Source of the DNA: Clostridia bacterium
Lineage (GTDB): Bacteria; Bacillota; Clostridia; Christensenellales; Aristaeellaceae
Assembly (NCBI GenBank): GCA_017937655.1
Contig: JAGBDE010000055.1
Location: 1 to 42,192 of the forward strand
Direction: 5' to 3'
DNA length: 42,192 nt
Part shown: piece by piece, positions 16,636 to 25,639 of the stretch
Layout: every line of letters begins with the position of its first letter
How positions within the stretch are numbered: the first letter of the stretch is position 1
Translations under genes and position numbers: made by a program
The notes under the pieces: model-generated
Told to the model about the DNA's origin: nothing
Databases searched by the model: none
The model's input: the letters and a program-made list of their open reading frames with translations, nothing else

Positions 16636-17295
16636 ATGATTCGCGGCGTATTGTTTGATATGGACGGCGTGCTTCTGGACACGGAAAAGCTGGGCAGCCA
16701 GATCCTGCCTCAGGTGTTTACGGAGCTGGGCTATGACTGTCCGGACGATTTATATTTCCGGGTGCTGGGCGCCAACCGTCAGGTCAGCAACCAGATTTAC
16801 TACGGCCTTTTCGGCAACGATTTTCCCGGCGACCTGGCGGACAAAATGTTCTTTGACCGGATGCTGGAAATTGCCCATCGGGGCGAGACCCCGGTAAAGC
16901 CGGCCCTGAAGGAGTGCATCGACGGGCTGAAGGCGCGGGGCATCAAGATCGCTTTGGCCACCAGCTCCGAGCGTAGCGTGGTGGAGACCTACCAGCGGCA
17001 TTTGCCGGTGATGGACGGCATTTTTGACGCCATGGTCTGCGGCATGGAAGTGCCCAACGGCAAGCCTGCTCCGGACATCTACCGCCTGGCCGCGGAAAAG
17101 CTGGGTCTCGCCCCCGAGGAATGCGTGGGCGTGGAGGACAGCCGCAACGGCGTCATCAGCCTCCGGGCCGCGGGCTGCCACAGCGTCATGATCCCGGATC
17201 TGCTGCCCTTCTCCGAAGAGCTTGCCCCCTATGTGGACACCTGCCTTAGCAGTCTCCGGGATTTGTGCCCCCTCATCGACAGGCTGAACGGCTGA
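16636..17295 (+). CDS. HAD-superfamily hydrolase, beta-phosphoglucomutase-like
   Basis: This 219-residue HAD enzyme has motif I FDMDGVLLDTE with nucleophile D8 and acid/base D10. A helical cap lies at about 15-90, motif II ATSSE is near 109-113, motif III lysine is near 145 (NGKPAPD), and motif IV GVEDSRNG is near 166-173. The motifs fit the subgroup of beta-phosphoglucomutases and small-molecule phosphatases. Whether it acts as mutase or phosphatase cannot be told from sequence. ATG 16636 is preferred to an in-frame TTG at 16615, since homology begins at MIRGVLFDMDG and AAAGGA lies upstream. It is followed after 36 bases by the lipid-kinase-like gene. Confidence 0.85.
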   Translation: MIRGVLFDMDGVLLDTEKLGSQILPQVFTELGYDCPDDLYFRVLGANRQVSNQIYYGLFGNDFPGDLADKMFFDRMLEIAHRGETPVKPALKECIDGLKARGIKIALATSSERSVVETYQRHLPVMDGIFDAMVCGMEVPNGKPAPDIYRLAAEKLGLAPEECVGVEDSRNGVISLRAAGCHSVMIPDLLPFSEELAPYVDTCLSSLRDLCPLIDRLNG

Positions 17296-17331
17296 CATTT
17301 TTCCTTTCACCAACGGAAAAGGAGGATGGTT

Positions 17332-18228
17332 ATGAAAACCGCACTTGTGATTCTCAATCCCCAGGCCGGCATGCGCAAAGCCGCGCAAAACCTTTCTGAC
17401 ATTTTGATCACGCTGCAGCAGGGCGGATACGTCTGCACAGTTCTGACCACCACCTGCTCCGGCGACGCCACCCAGTTTGTGCTGGATCACGGCAGGGATA
17501 AGGATTTGATCGTTTGCATCGGCGGCGACGGCACCTACAACGAGGTGGCCGCAGGGGTGCTGAAAGCCGGTCTGACCACGCCCCTGGGCTATATCCCCGC
17601 AGGCAGTACCAACGATTTTGCCAACAGCCTCCACCTGTCCGCCCAGATGAAAACCGCCGCCCAGGACGTGGTGGACGGACAGGTCGTCCCTCTGGACATG
17701 GGCAGTTTCGGCGGACGGCCCTTTGCTTACGTGGCCGCCTTTGGCGCGTTTTCCAAAACTTCCTATTCCACCCCCCAGACCCTCAAAAACATGCTGGGCC
17801 ACCTGGCCTATTTGCTGGAGGGCATCAAGGATCTGGCCAATCTGCAGCCCATCCGCATGTTCATCGAGGCGGACGGCCAGGCCTTCCAGGACGACTATCT
17901 TTTCGGCGCGGTCAGCAATTCCACCCAGATCGGCGGCATGCTGCACCTGAACCCGGAAAACGTGGACATGAGCGACGGCCTGCTGGAACTGCTGCTGATC
18001 CGCACGCCCAAGTCGGCCCTGGAGCTGGGCCAGGTGCTGCTGGCCCTGAATACCGGCAATTACGACGGCTGCGACTGCATCCGCTTCCTGTCCGCCAGGC
18101 GCCTCATCTTCCGCACCGAGGCCGACGTGGACTGGGCCCTGGACGGAGAAAAAGCAACCGGCAGCAGGGTTTTGGAAATTGTCAACCTGCCCGGCGCCAT
18201 CCGCTTTGTGATGCCCTGTGATAAATAA
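17332..18228 (+). CDS. Diacylglycerol kinase family (DagK/YegS-like) lipid kinase
   Basis: This 298-residue protein has the catalytic nucleotide-binding motif GGDGTYNEV at 64-72 and PAGSTNDFA near 87-95, both diagnostic for the DagK/YegS/LCB5 fold. A C-terminal beta-sandwich carries a DG motif (MSDGLLELLLI, near 205). Members phosphorylate diacylglycerol or related lipids, recycling diacylglycerol from lipoteichoic acid synthesis; the lipid used here is inferred. ATG 17332 is six bases after GGAGG; an upstream ATG at 17326 directly abuts that site. It probably shares a transcript with the HAD gene. No clear terminator is seen before the next promoter. Confidence 0.88.
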   Translation: MKTALVILNPQAGMRKAAQNLSDILITLQQGGYVCTVLTTTCSGDATQFVLDHGRDKDLIVCIGGDGTYNEVAAGVLKAGLTTPLGYIPAGSTNDFANSLHLSAQMKTAAQDVVDGQVVPLDMGSFGGRPFAYVAAFGAFSKTSYSTPQTLKNMLGHLAYLLEGIKDLANLQPIRMFIEADGQAFQDDYLFGAVSNSTQIGGMLHLNPENVDMSDGLLELLLIRTPKSALELGQVLLALNTGNYDGCDCIRFLSARRLIFRTEADVDWALDGEKATGSRVLEIVNLPGAIRFVMPCDK

Positions 18229-18270
18229 CAGAGAAATACCAAATTAACGTTAAGTATTTGCTGGAAAAAA

Positions 18271-18299
18271 TTGACATTTACGGTAAACTGTGTTACAAC
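18271..18299 (+). promoter_or_regulatory. Promoter of the EAL protein gene
   Basis: Perfect TTGACA (18271-18276), a 17-base spacer and TACAAC (18294-18299). The start codon is 64 bases beyond. Confidence 0.7.
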
Positions 18300-18362
18300 A
18301 GTATACGAGGAAATATCGTTACATAAAAGAAAAACAACAACACCCTCACCAAGGAGTTCCTT

Positions 18363-21300
18363 ATGAAGAAGCGCAGGCCATTGATCGGCGTAGTCATTAA
18401 AGATGCCGATCACGATTTCTGGAGCAGGTCTCTTTCCAGGCTGCAAAAAGAGTTTTTTGCGGCCGATATGGACGTGGCCGTTTTTTCTGCGTTCAAATCC
18501 AAGGATCAGCTGGAGGATGCGGAGAACGAGTACGCCATTTTCCAGCTGGTGCAGCCCGAGGCCCTGGACGGCCTGGTGGTATACCTGGACCGTTTCCAGG
18601 ATCAGAAGGAAAAAAAGCGCATACAGGAAACCGTCCTCAAGGATTTTGACAAGCCTGTGGTCTATATCCGTGACGGCGTGGTGGGAGAAGACGCGGTGGC
18701 CTTTGACAACACCGACGGCGCCAACGCCCTGATGGAACACCTGGCCGTGACCCACGGCGTCAGGACGGCTGTGTATATCAGCGGCCCGGAGGACAGCAGC
18801 TTCCATCAGGCCATTGAGCAGTGCTTCGCCGCGGCCATGGAGCGCCAGGGCGTTGCCAGGAACAAAAAGGTTTATTACACTAACGACTGGGTTTATGATT
18901 ATGAATCCATCGCCCGTGAGATCATTTCCGCCGGCCTGCCGGACGCTGTGGTCTGCTGCAGCGAGATGACCGCCGCCTCCATGATCAAGGAACTGAGTCA
19001 TCTGGGCGTGCGGATTCCGGAGCAGCTGATCGTGACCGGCTACCGCTACAACGAGCCCCGGGTGGCCAATCATTACAACATCACCTCTGTGCTGCGCCTG
19101 CCGGACCGGATGGCCATCAACGCTGCCCGCAAGCTGATCAGCCGGATTGAGGGCGCGGAGATGGACCCGGTGGATATGACCACCTTTGAGCTCAAGCCGG
19201 GCCTGACCTGCGGCTGCCAGGGGGTGGATCTGGAGGCCCTGTCCCAGTCCGCCTTTGACGATATCCTGCTTTACCGCAGCATTGGCTTCAACTCCCGCCA
19301 CAACTATATGCCCGAGGATCTGGTGGGCAGCCAGGACATTGAGGATTATTTCCGCATGCTGTCCAAATACACCTCTTACCTGGGCAATGTGCAGGGCGTG
19401 TGGATGTGCCTGAATGAAAACGTGCTGCATGCCCGGAAGACCTCCTCCCGGTACAGCGCCAAAATGAACCTGTGCTATACCTACAAGGCCGGCGCCATGT
19501 CCGTGGACTTCCAGCGCAAGTTCCCCCGCAAAAAACTGCTGCCGGAGATTTACGCTTCCCGGGAAAGGCCGTCCGCCTTCCTGTTCAACGCATTCCACTT
19601 CTCCGGAAAAAATTATGGTTATATCGTTCTCTCCTACGGCGACAGCGGCGATATCTATGACGAGAACTACGTCCGCTGGCTTCGCCATGCCGCCAGCGGC
19701 ATCGAAAGCAAGCGCCAGCAGATCCTCTTCCAGGACGAAGTGGAGGACATGCGCACCCGGGACAACCTGACCGGCCTGCTCAACATGCGGGGCTACATCG
19801 CCCAGATGACCCATATGTGGAACATCTACCAGGATCAGGGTTACATGCTGCGGGTGATTGCCCTGAGCATCGAAAACCTGAACGGCATCCGGGATGCGTA
19901 CGGCTACCAGGCTGCCGATACCATGGTGCAGAAGTTTGCCAAGCTGCTCACCAGCAGCATGGGCACCCATGATATCTGCGCCCGGCAGAGCAGCGAAGTG
20001 TTCTTCATTGCCGGCCTTCTCAACGGGGACGACCCTGTGGACGAGGTGCCGCTCCGCCTGCAGCAGAACCTGGATGCGTTCAACGCCAACAGCGCCGCCG
20101 GCTACGGCCTGACGGTATGCTCCGCCACCCTGTCCGCGCCCTTTGACTCGGAGGACGTGGTGCAGGGCCTGCCCGCTGAGGCCGATTTCCAGCGTAAGCT
20201 GAACCGGGAAAACAACCGCATGACCTTTGCCCGGCGTGTCCGCCCCGAGGACGAGGCCTTCGACGAGGACGAGCGCAACTACGTGGCCCACATGCTGGAC
20301 GAAAACCTGTTCACCTACCACTTCCAGCCCATTGTGGAGGCTTCCACCGGCGTGATCATCGCCTACGAGGCCCTGATGCGCTCCGGCACGGATCGGGCCA
20401 TCACCCCGTATGCCATTCTGCAGCACGCCAAGGCTTTGGGCCGCCTCCGGGAAGTGGAACGGCTGACCATCACCAACCTGCTGGCCTACCTGCGCACCCA
20501 CACCCGTTATTTCCGCAAAAAGAAGCTGTTCATCAACAGCATTCCCTCCTGTATCCTCTCCACCGAGGAATTTGCCGCCCTCAAGGAACAGTACGGCGAT
20601 CTGATGGACCAGATCACCATTGAGTTCACGGAACAGTCCGAGGCAAGCACGGAGCAGCTGCGCACCTTGCTCAACCTGCGCGAGGATATGGGCTTCTATC
20701 TGGCCATTGACGACTACGGCACCGGCTATTCCAACATCAGCAATCTGCTGACGTTGATGCCCAACTACATCAAGATCGATCGCAGCCTGATCAGCAACAT
20801 CCATGAGGACAGGCGCAAGAAGCACTTTGCCCAGAACATCATCGATTACGCCCACGACAACGAATTCAAAGTCCTTGCCGAGGGCGTGGAGCAGACCGAG
20901 GAGCTGAAGACCGTCATCCGCATGGGCGTGGACCTGATCCAGGGCTTCTACACCGGCCGGCCCGAGCCCAAGCCTGTGGCCACCATCGGCGAAGAGCTGA
21001 TGGGCGAGATCAGCGAAGTGTACCAGAGCAGCCAGAACAAGCAGGTGCGCCGGGTCTACTACACCGGCAGCGAAAAGGAAATCCTCCTGCATACCCTGGA
21101 CTTCAACGATTACACGGAAATCTGCATCAACAGCAGCGAATACACCATCCGCGGCAAGAGCAATTTCTCCTCTACTGTCACCATCCGCATCAAGGACGGC
21201 CTGCGCTGCAAGCTGACCCTGGACAACGTTTCCCTCAAGAGCCAGTACGAGCCCGTGTGCATGGAACTGGGTGAGGACAGCAAGTTGGAATTGAACATCA

Positions 21301-22067
21301 TGGGCGATGTGACCCTGACCGGCGGCATCCGCGTGCCTGCCACCGCCGAGCTGACCATGGTGGGCGACGGCCAGTTCTCCATGTTCGCCGCTGCCAACCA
21401 GACCTTCGGCATCGGCAATGACCCCGAGCATTCCTACGGCAACATCAATCTGCACATGACCAGCCGGCTGTTCTTCCAGCTGGACGCCCTCTACTGCGTG
21501 GTCATCGGCGGCGGCCATAACGATAACCATTCCTGCATCAGCGTTGACGGCTGTCAGGTGGACATCAACATGGCCGGCCGTGAAATCATGGGCCTTGGCT
21601 GCCGGGAGGGCCATGCGGATATCCGCCTCAACAGCGGCGGCATGTCCATCCTCCACAATTGCCGCAAGTGCATTGCTGTGGGCGGCGAAAGCTACCATGT
21701 GGCCATGAACAGCGCCAATCTCCGGATGGAATGCCACGGCGACGTGGTGGCCGGCGTCTTTGGCTACGGCAGCCAGGAAAGCACCTTTGAGGCAGAAAAT
21801 TCCACCATCAACATCGTTATGCGCGGTAAGATGATCCACGGCATCGGCACCCACGATTCCTTCATGCATTGCTCCGCCCGCAAGTGCGGCGTGGAAATCA
21901 ACTGCAACGGCGTGGAGGCCTACGCCTTGGGCAACGCCGCCCAGCAGGGCAACGTCAACCTCTACGACTGCCGCGGCACCATCACCATCGAAAGCGGCAG
22001 CGGCTACGCCCTGGGCGTCCCGGAGGCCAACACCTCCCTGGAACTCTGCCAGCTGACAGTCCGATAA
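18363..22067 (+). CDS. Sensor-GGDEF(degenerate)-EAL protein with C-terminal beta-helix-like domain
   Basis: This 1234-residue protein is apparently soluble. Residues 1-285 resemble a LacI/periplasmic-binding-type ligand-binding fold (GVVIKDADHDFWSRSL at the start) without the helix-turn-helix. Residues 285-455 are a GAF-like linker. A GGDEF domain starts at DNLTGLLN (467), but its signature reads RQSSEV at 541-546, so diguanylate cyclase activity is unlikely. The EAL phosphodiesterase domain (about 640-880) looks intact: E669 in YEALMR, N in LFINSIP, E-TE in IEFTEQS, D783-D784 in IDDYGTG, K804 and E840 in EGVEQ. It should hydrolyse c-di-GMP. Residues ~890-1234 are repetitive Gly/Asn-rich beta strands, like a right-handed beta-helix or adhesin-like fold, but with no signal peptide. 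The start is set by AAGGAG six bases upstream. Confidence 0.88.
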   Translation: MKKRRPLIGVVIKDADHDFWSRSLSRLQKEFFAADMDVAVFSAFKSKDQLEDAENEYAIFQLVQPEALDGLVVYLDRFQDQKEKKRIQETVLKDFDKPVVYIRDGVVGEDAVAFDNTDGANALMEHLAVTHGVRTAVYISGPEDSSFHQAIEQCFAAAMERQGVARNKKVYYTNDWVYDYESIAREIISAGLPDAVVCCSEMTAASMIKELSHLGVRIPEQLIVTGYRYNEPRVANHYNITSVLRLPDRMAINAARKLISRIEGAEMDPVDMTTFELKPGLTCGCQGVDLEALSQSAFDDILLYRSIGFNSRHNYMPEDLVGSQDIEDYFRMLSKYTSYLGNVQGVWMCLNENVLHARKTSSRYSAKMNLCYTYKAGAMSVDFQRKFPRKKLLPEIYASRERPSAFLFNAFHFSGKNYGYIVLSYGDSGDIYDENYVRWLRHAASGIESKRQQILFQDEVEDMRTRDNLTGLLNMRGYIAQMTHMWNIYQDQGYMLRVIALSIENLNGIRDAYGYQAADTMVQKFAKLLTSSMGTHDICARQSSEVFFIAGLLNGDDPVDEVPLRLQQNLDAFNANSAAGYGLTVCSATLSAPFDSEDVVQGLPAEADFQRKLNRENNRMTFARRVRPEDEAFDEDERNYVAHMLDENLFTYHFQPIVEASTGVIIAYEALMRSGTDRAITPYAILQHAKALGRLREVERLTITNLLAYLRTHTRYFRKKKLFINSIPSCILSTEEFAALKEQYGDLMDQITIEFTEQSEASTEQLRTLLNLREDMGFYLAIDDYGTGYSNISNLLTLMPNYIKIDRSLISNIHEDRRKKHFAQNIIDYAHDNEFKVLAEGVEQTEELKTVIRMGVDLIQGFYTGRPEPKPVATIGEELMGEISEVYQSSQNKQVRRVYYTGSEKEILLHTLDFNDYTEICINSSEYTIRGKSNFSSTVTIRIKDGLRCKLTLDNVSLKSQYEPVCMELGEDSKLELNIMGDVTLTGGIRVPATAELTMVGDGQFSMFAAANQTFGIGNDPEHSYGNINLHMTSRLFFQLDALYCVVIGGGHNDNHSCISVDGCQVDINMAGREIMGLGCREGHADIRLNSGGMSILHNCRKCIAVGGESYHVAMNSANLRMECHGDVVAGVFGYGSQESTFEAENSTINIVMRGKMIHGIGTHDSFMHCSARKCGVEINCNGVEAYALGNAAQQGNVNLYDCRGTITIESGSGYALGVPEANTSLELCQLTVR

Positions 22068-22072
22068 GTTCT

Positions 22073-22103
22073 CTTCTTTTCTTTTCAGTGAAAAGAAAAG
22101 AAG
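22073..22103 (+). repeat. 31-bp perfect palindrome (family copy f)
   Basis: 15-base arms (CTTCTTTTCTTTTCA) surround one G, five bases past the EAL gene stop, followed by CAAAAGAAAACC. Orientation matches that gene. Confidence 0.8.
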
Positions 22104-22118
22104 CAAAAGAAAACCGTT

Positions 22119-22149
22119 CTTCTTTCTTTTTCAGTGAAAAAGAAAGAAG
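22119..22149 (+). repeat. 31-bp perfect palindrome (family copy g)
   Basis: 15-base arms (CTTCTTTCTTTTTCA) surround one G and are followed by CAAAGAAAAACC. A degenerate third unit lies at about 22198-22226. Confidence 0.8.
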
Positions 22150-22155
22150 CAAAGA

Positions 22156-22206
22156 AAAACCAGCTTCTACCCAGGTTGATGGGCAGGAAGCTGGTTTTCT
22201 TTTTTT
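22156..22206 (+). terminator. Terminator of the EAL gene
   Basis: AAAACCAGCTTC pairs with GAAGCTGGTTTT; an inner CCC/GGG pairing closes a short loop and a T-rich tract follows. Confidence 0.7.
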
Positions 22207-22237
22207 GAGTCAAAAGAAAAAAACAAAAGAAGCAAAG

Positions 22238-22276
22238 AAAAACCGGCTTCTACCCAGGTTGGGTGCGGAAGCCGGT
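22238..22276 (-). terminator. Terminator of guaB and the purine operon
   Basis: On the minus strand, ACCGGCTTC pairs with GAAGCCGGT followed by TTTTCTTT, 67 bases past the guaB stop. Confidence 0.65.
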
Positions 22277-22294
22277 ATATACCTTGTGGGGGTG

Positions 22295-22342
22295 CAGGGG
22301 TTACTAACCCCTGCCGGGGTTTTTAGGGGCGGAGCCCCTAAA
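22295..22342. repeat. Tandem GC hairpins at the guaB 3' end
   Basis: CAGGGGTT/AACCCCTG (22295-22313) and TTTAGGGGC/GCCCCTAAA (22322-22342) abut the guaB stop codon. They could protect or process the operon's 3' end. Confidence 0.5.
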
Positions 22343-23851
22343 TCACTTGCCGTTCAGCAGAGAATTCTCCTTCAGAATGACGTCGTGGGCGCCGCCTTCC
22401 ACGATGCTGGTGGCGGAAACCAAAGTCAGGCGGGCCTTCTGCTGCAGCTCGGGGATGGAGAGTGCGCCGCAGTTGCACATGGTGGACTTGACCTTGCTCA
22501 GGGACAGGCCCACGTTGTCCTTCAGGCTGCCGGCGTAGGGCACGTAGGAGTCAACGCCTTCTTCGAAGGACAGCTTGCGGTCGCCGCCCAGGTCGTAGCG
22601 CTGCCAGTTGCGGGCGCGGTTGGAGCCCTCGCCCCAGTACTCCTTGTAATAGGTGCCCTTGATGGAGATGCGGTTGGTGGGGCTTTCGTCAAAGCGGGCA
22701 AAATAGCGGCCCAGCATGAGGAAGTCCGCGCCCATGGCCAGGGCCAGGGTCATGTGGTGATCGTGGACGATACCACCGTCGGAGCAAACGGGCACGTAGA
22801 TACCGGTTTCTTCGAAGTATTCGTCACGGGCCTTGCACACGTCGATGAGAGCGGTGGCCTGTCCGCGGCCGATGCCCTTGGTTTCGCGGGTGATGCAGAT
22901 GGAGCCGCCGCCGATGCCGACCTTGATGAAGTCAGCGCCAGCCTTGGCCAGGAACAGGAAGCCCTCCCGGTCCACCACGTTGCCTGCGCCCACCTTGACG
23001 CTTTCGCCGTAGTTCTCGCGGATCCAGGCGATGGTGCGGCTCTGCCACTCGGAGAAGCCCTCGGAGGAGTCAATGCACAGCACGTCCACACCGGCTTCCA
23101 CCAGAGCGGGAACGCGCTCGGCGTAGTCACGGGTGTTGATGCCGGCGCCGACCACATAGCGCTTCTGGGCGTCCAGCAGCTCGTTGGGGTTGGTCTTGTG
23201 GGCGTCGTAGTCCTTGCGGAACACGAAGTACTTCAGGTTGCCCTTTTCGTCCACGATGGGCAGAGAGTTGAGCTTGTTGTCCCAGATGATATCGTTAGCC
23301 TGCTTGAGGGTGGTATCGGCATGGCCCACAATCAGCTTGTCCAGGGGGGTCATGAAGGTGTGCACCTGCTCGTCGCCGGTCATGCGGCTGACGCGGTAGT
23401 CGCGGCTGGTGACGATGCCCAGCAGCTTGCCGGTGGCGGTGCCGTCATCGGTGACAGCGATGGTGGAGTGGCCGTTCTTCTTGGTCAGGGCCAGCACTTC
23501 GCTGAGGGTAGCCTTGGGCTTGATGTTGGAATCGCTGACCACAAAGCCGGCCTTGAAGCTCTTGGCGCGGGCCACCATGGCAGCCTCGTCCTCGATGCTC
23601 TGGGAGCCGTAAATGAAGGACACGCCGCCTTCGCGGGCCAGGGCCACAGCCAGTTTTTCGCCGGAAACGGACTGCATGATGGCGGATACCATGGGAATAT
23701 TCAAGGAAATGGCAGGTTCTTCGCCCTTGCGGAAGCGGACCAGAGGCGTCTTCAGGGACACGTTGGCAGGGATGCATTCCGAAGAGGAATAGCCGGGTAC
23801 CAGCAGGTACTCATTGAAGGTATGGGATACTTCGCTGAAATAGTAAGCCAT
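22343..23851 (-). CDS. guaB: IMP dehydrogenase
   Basis: This enzyme oxidises IMP to XMP with NAD+, the committed step to GMP. The 502-residue product is a TIM barrel interrupted by two CBS domains (about 95-220). The catalytic loop GGGSICITR holds nucleophile Cys at 319, the IMP phosphate-binding DGGI is near 350, and the mobile-flap Arg-Tyr pair is in NWQRYD. Length and domain order are normal. It lies 84 bases after fhs, behind a long hairpin, at the distal end of the purine operon, so it turns the operon's product IMP toward guanine nucleotides. It may be expressed by read-through. No purA or guaA is seen in the window. Confidence 0.95.
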   Translation of the reverse strand: MAYYFSEVSHTFNEYLLVPGYSSSECIPANVSLKTPLVRFRKGEEPAISLNIPMVSAIMQSVSGEKLAVALAREGGVSFIYGSQSIEDEAAMVARAKSFKAGFVVSDSNIKPKATLSEVLALTKKNGHSTIAVTDDGTATGKLLGIVTSRDYRVSRMTGDEQVHTFMTPLDKLIVGHADTTLKQANDIIWDNKLNSLPIVDEKGNLKYFVFRKDYDAHKTNPNELLDAQKRYVVGAGINTRDYAERVPALVEAGVDVLCIDSSEGFSEWQSRTIAWIRENYGESVKVGAGNVVDREGFLFLAKAGADFIKVGIGGGSICITRETKGIGRGQATALIDVCKARDEYFEETGIYVPVCSDGGIVHDHHMTLALAMGADFLMLGRYFARFDESPTNRISIKGTYYKEYWGEGSNRARNWQRYDLGGDRKLSFEEGVDSYVPYAGSLKDNVGLSLSKVKSTMCNCGALSIPELQQKARLTLVSATSIVEGGAHDVILKENSLLNGK

Positions 23852-23889
23852 GACTGTTTTTCCCCCAATCTTGTTATTGTATAGAACAT

Positions 23890-23928
23890 CTCCGCCCGGA
23901 GTTTGCGGAAGCTTTCTTCCGGGCGGAG
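23890..23928 (-). other. Stable hairpin between fhs and guaB
   Basis: An 11-bp perfect GC-rich stem (CTCCGCCCGGA with TCCGGGCGGAG) has a 17-base loop and no T-tract. It could attenuate guaB or stabilise the upstream mRNA end. Confidence 0.6.
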
Positions 23929-23935
23929 ACCGTTA

Positions 23936-25615
23936 TCAGAACAGACCGGTGATCTTGCCGTTCTCGTCCACGTCGATGCGCTCGGCGGCGGGAACCTTGG
24001 GCAGACCGGGCATGGTCATGATATCGCCGGTGAGCACGACCACGAAGCCGGCACCAGCCGATACTTTAACATTCTTCACAGTTACCGTAAATCCTTCCGG
24101 TGCGCCCAACTTTTTCGGGTCATCGGAGAAACTGTACTGGGTCTTGGCGATGCAGACGGGGCACTTGCCGAAGCCCAGGGCTTCCAGGCGCTCAATCTGC
24201 TTCTTGGCGTCGGGCATGACGTTGATGCCGTCGCCGCCGTAAACCTTCTTGACCACGGCTTCGATCTTCTCTTCGATGGAGAGGTCATCGCCATAGGAGA
24301 AGGTGAAGTTGCCGGTTTCCTCTTCGCACAGACGGACCACTTCGCGGGCCAGCTCTTCGCCGCCCTTGCCGCCGTCGGCCCACACGGTGCTCAGCACGGT
24401 GTTCACGCCCAGCTCGCGGCACTTCTTGATGATGAAGTCGATCTCGTTGTCGGTGTCAGTGGGGAAGCGGTTGACGGCAACCACGCAGGGCAGGCCGTAC
24501 ACGTTGCGGATGTTGGACACATGGCGCAGCAGGTTGGGGATGCCGGTTTCCAGGGCGGTGAGGTTTTCTTCGCTGAGCTGGGTCTTGGCCAGGCCGCCGT
24601 GCATCTTCAGGGCGCGGACGGTAGCGACCACCACCACAGCGTCGGGGGTCAGGCCGGCCATGCGGCACTTGATGTCCAGGAACTTCTCAGCGCCCAGGTC
24701 AGCGCCGAAGCCAGCTTCGGTGACGGTGTAGTCGCCCATCTTGAGGGCCATGCGGGTAGCCATGACAGAGTTGCAGCCATGGGCGATGTTGGCGAAGGGG
24801 CCGCCGTGCACGAAGGCAGGGGTGCCTTCCAGGGTCTGCACCAGGTTGGGTTTGAGGGCATCCTTCAAAAGGGCGGTCATGGCGCCGTGGGCGTTGATCT
24901 GGCCGCAGGTGACGGGCTTGTCGTCGCTGGTGTAGCCGACGATGATCCGGCTCAGGCGCTCTTTCAGGTCAGTAATGGAGTTGGCCAGGCACAGCACGGC
25001 CATGATCTCGCTGGCCACGGTGATGTCAAAGCCGTCTTCACGGGGCACGCCGTTGATGCGGCCGCCCAGACCGCCCACGATATTGCGCAGCTGGCGGTCG
25101 TTCATGTCCACGCAGCGCTTCCAGGTGATCTTGCGCACGTCGATGCCCAGGGCGTTGCCCTGCTGGATGTGGTTGTCCAGCATAGCGGCCAGCAGGTTGT
25201 TGGCGGCGCCGATGGCGTGGAAGTCGCCGGTGAAGTGGAGGTTGATGTCCTCCATGGGAACCACCTGGGCGTAGCCGCCGCCGGCAGCGCCGCCCTTGAT
25301 GCCGAACACCGGACCAAGGGAGGGCTCACGCAGGGCAACGGTCACGTCCTTGCCGATGCGGCGCAGGCCATCCGCCAGACCGATGGTGGTGGTGGTCTTG
25401 CCTTCGCCGGCAGGGGTGGGGGTGATGGCGGTGACCAGGATCAGCTTGCCGTCGGGGCGGGTGGTCTCGCTGAGCAGAGACAGGTCGATCTTGGCCTTGT
25501 AGTTGCCGTACTGTTCAATATACTTCTCGTCCACGTGGGCGCGCTTGGCAATGGTCAGGATATGCTCCATTTCGCAGCTCTGGGCAATTTCAATATCGCT
25601 CTTGTAAGTAGCCAT
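23936..25615 (-). CDS. fhs: Formate-tetrahydrofolate ligase
   Basis: This enzyme joins formate to tetrahydrofolate using ATP, giving 10-formyl-THF. The 559-residue product has the usual length for the family. It has the FTHFS nucleotide loop [15 protein letters not shown] at about 63-77, [18 protein letters not shown] near 97-114 and other conserved stretches over its full length. ATG 25615 is set by AAGGAGG eight bases upstream; longer starts (25636) lie before it. It begins 24 bases after purL. Its product feeds both PurN and AICAR transformylase encoded in the same operon, and a formate channel gene is also present, so the context points to formate assimilation for purines rather than only acetogenesis. 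Confidence 0.96.
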   Translation of the reverse strand: MATYKSDIEIAQSCEMEHILTIAKRAHVDEKYIEQYGNYKAKIDLSLLSETTRPDGKLILVTAITPTPAGEGKTTTTIGLADGLRRIGKDVTVALREPSLGPVFGIKGGAAGGGYAQVVPMEDINLHFTGDFHAIGAANNLLAAMLDNHIQQGNALGIDVRKITWKRCVDMNDRQLRNIVGGLGGRINGVPREDGFDITVASEIMAVLCLANSITDLKERLSRIIVGYTSDDKPVTCGQINAHGAMTALLKDALKPNLVQTLEGTPAFVHGGPFANIAHGCNSVMATRMALKMGDYTVTEAGFGADLGAEKFLDIKCRMAGLTPDAVVVVATVRALKMHGGLAKTQLSEENLTALETGIPNLLRHVSNIRNVYGLPCVVAVNRFPTDTDNEIDFIIKKCRELGVNTVLSTVWADGGKGGEELAREVVRLCEEETGNFTFSYGDDLSIEEKIEAVVKKVYGGDGINVMPDAKKQIERLEALGFGKCPVCIAKTQYSFSDDPKKLGAPEGFTVTVKNVKVSAGAGFVVVLTGDIMTMPGLPKVPAAERIDVDENGKITGLF

Positions 25616-25639
25616 GGGGTATTCCTCCTTCATCAAATG

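Noticed and set aside
18060..22106. A 1348-residue open frame antisense to the EAL gene
   Set aside because: It covers several unrelated domains of the sense gene in reverse, starts inside a palindrome and has no recognisable motifs.
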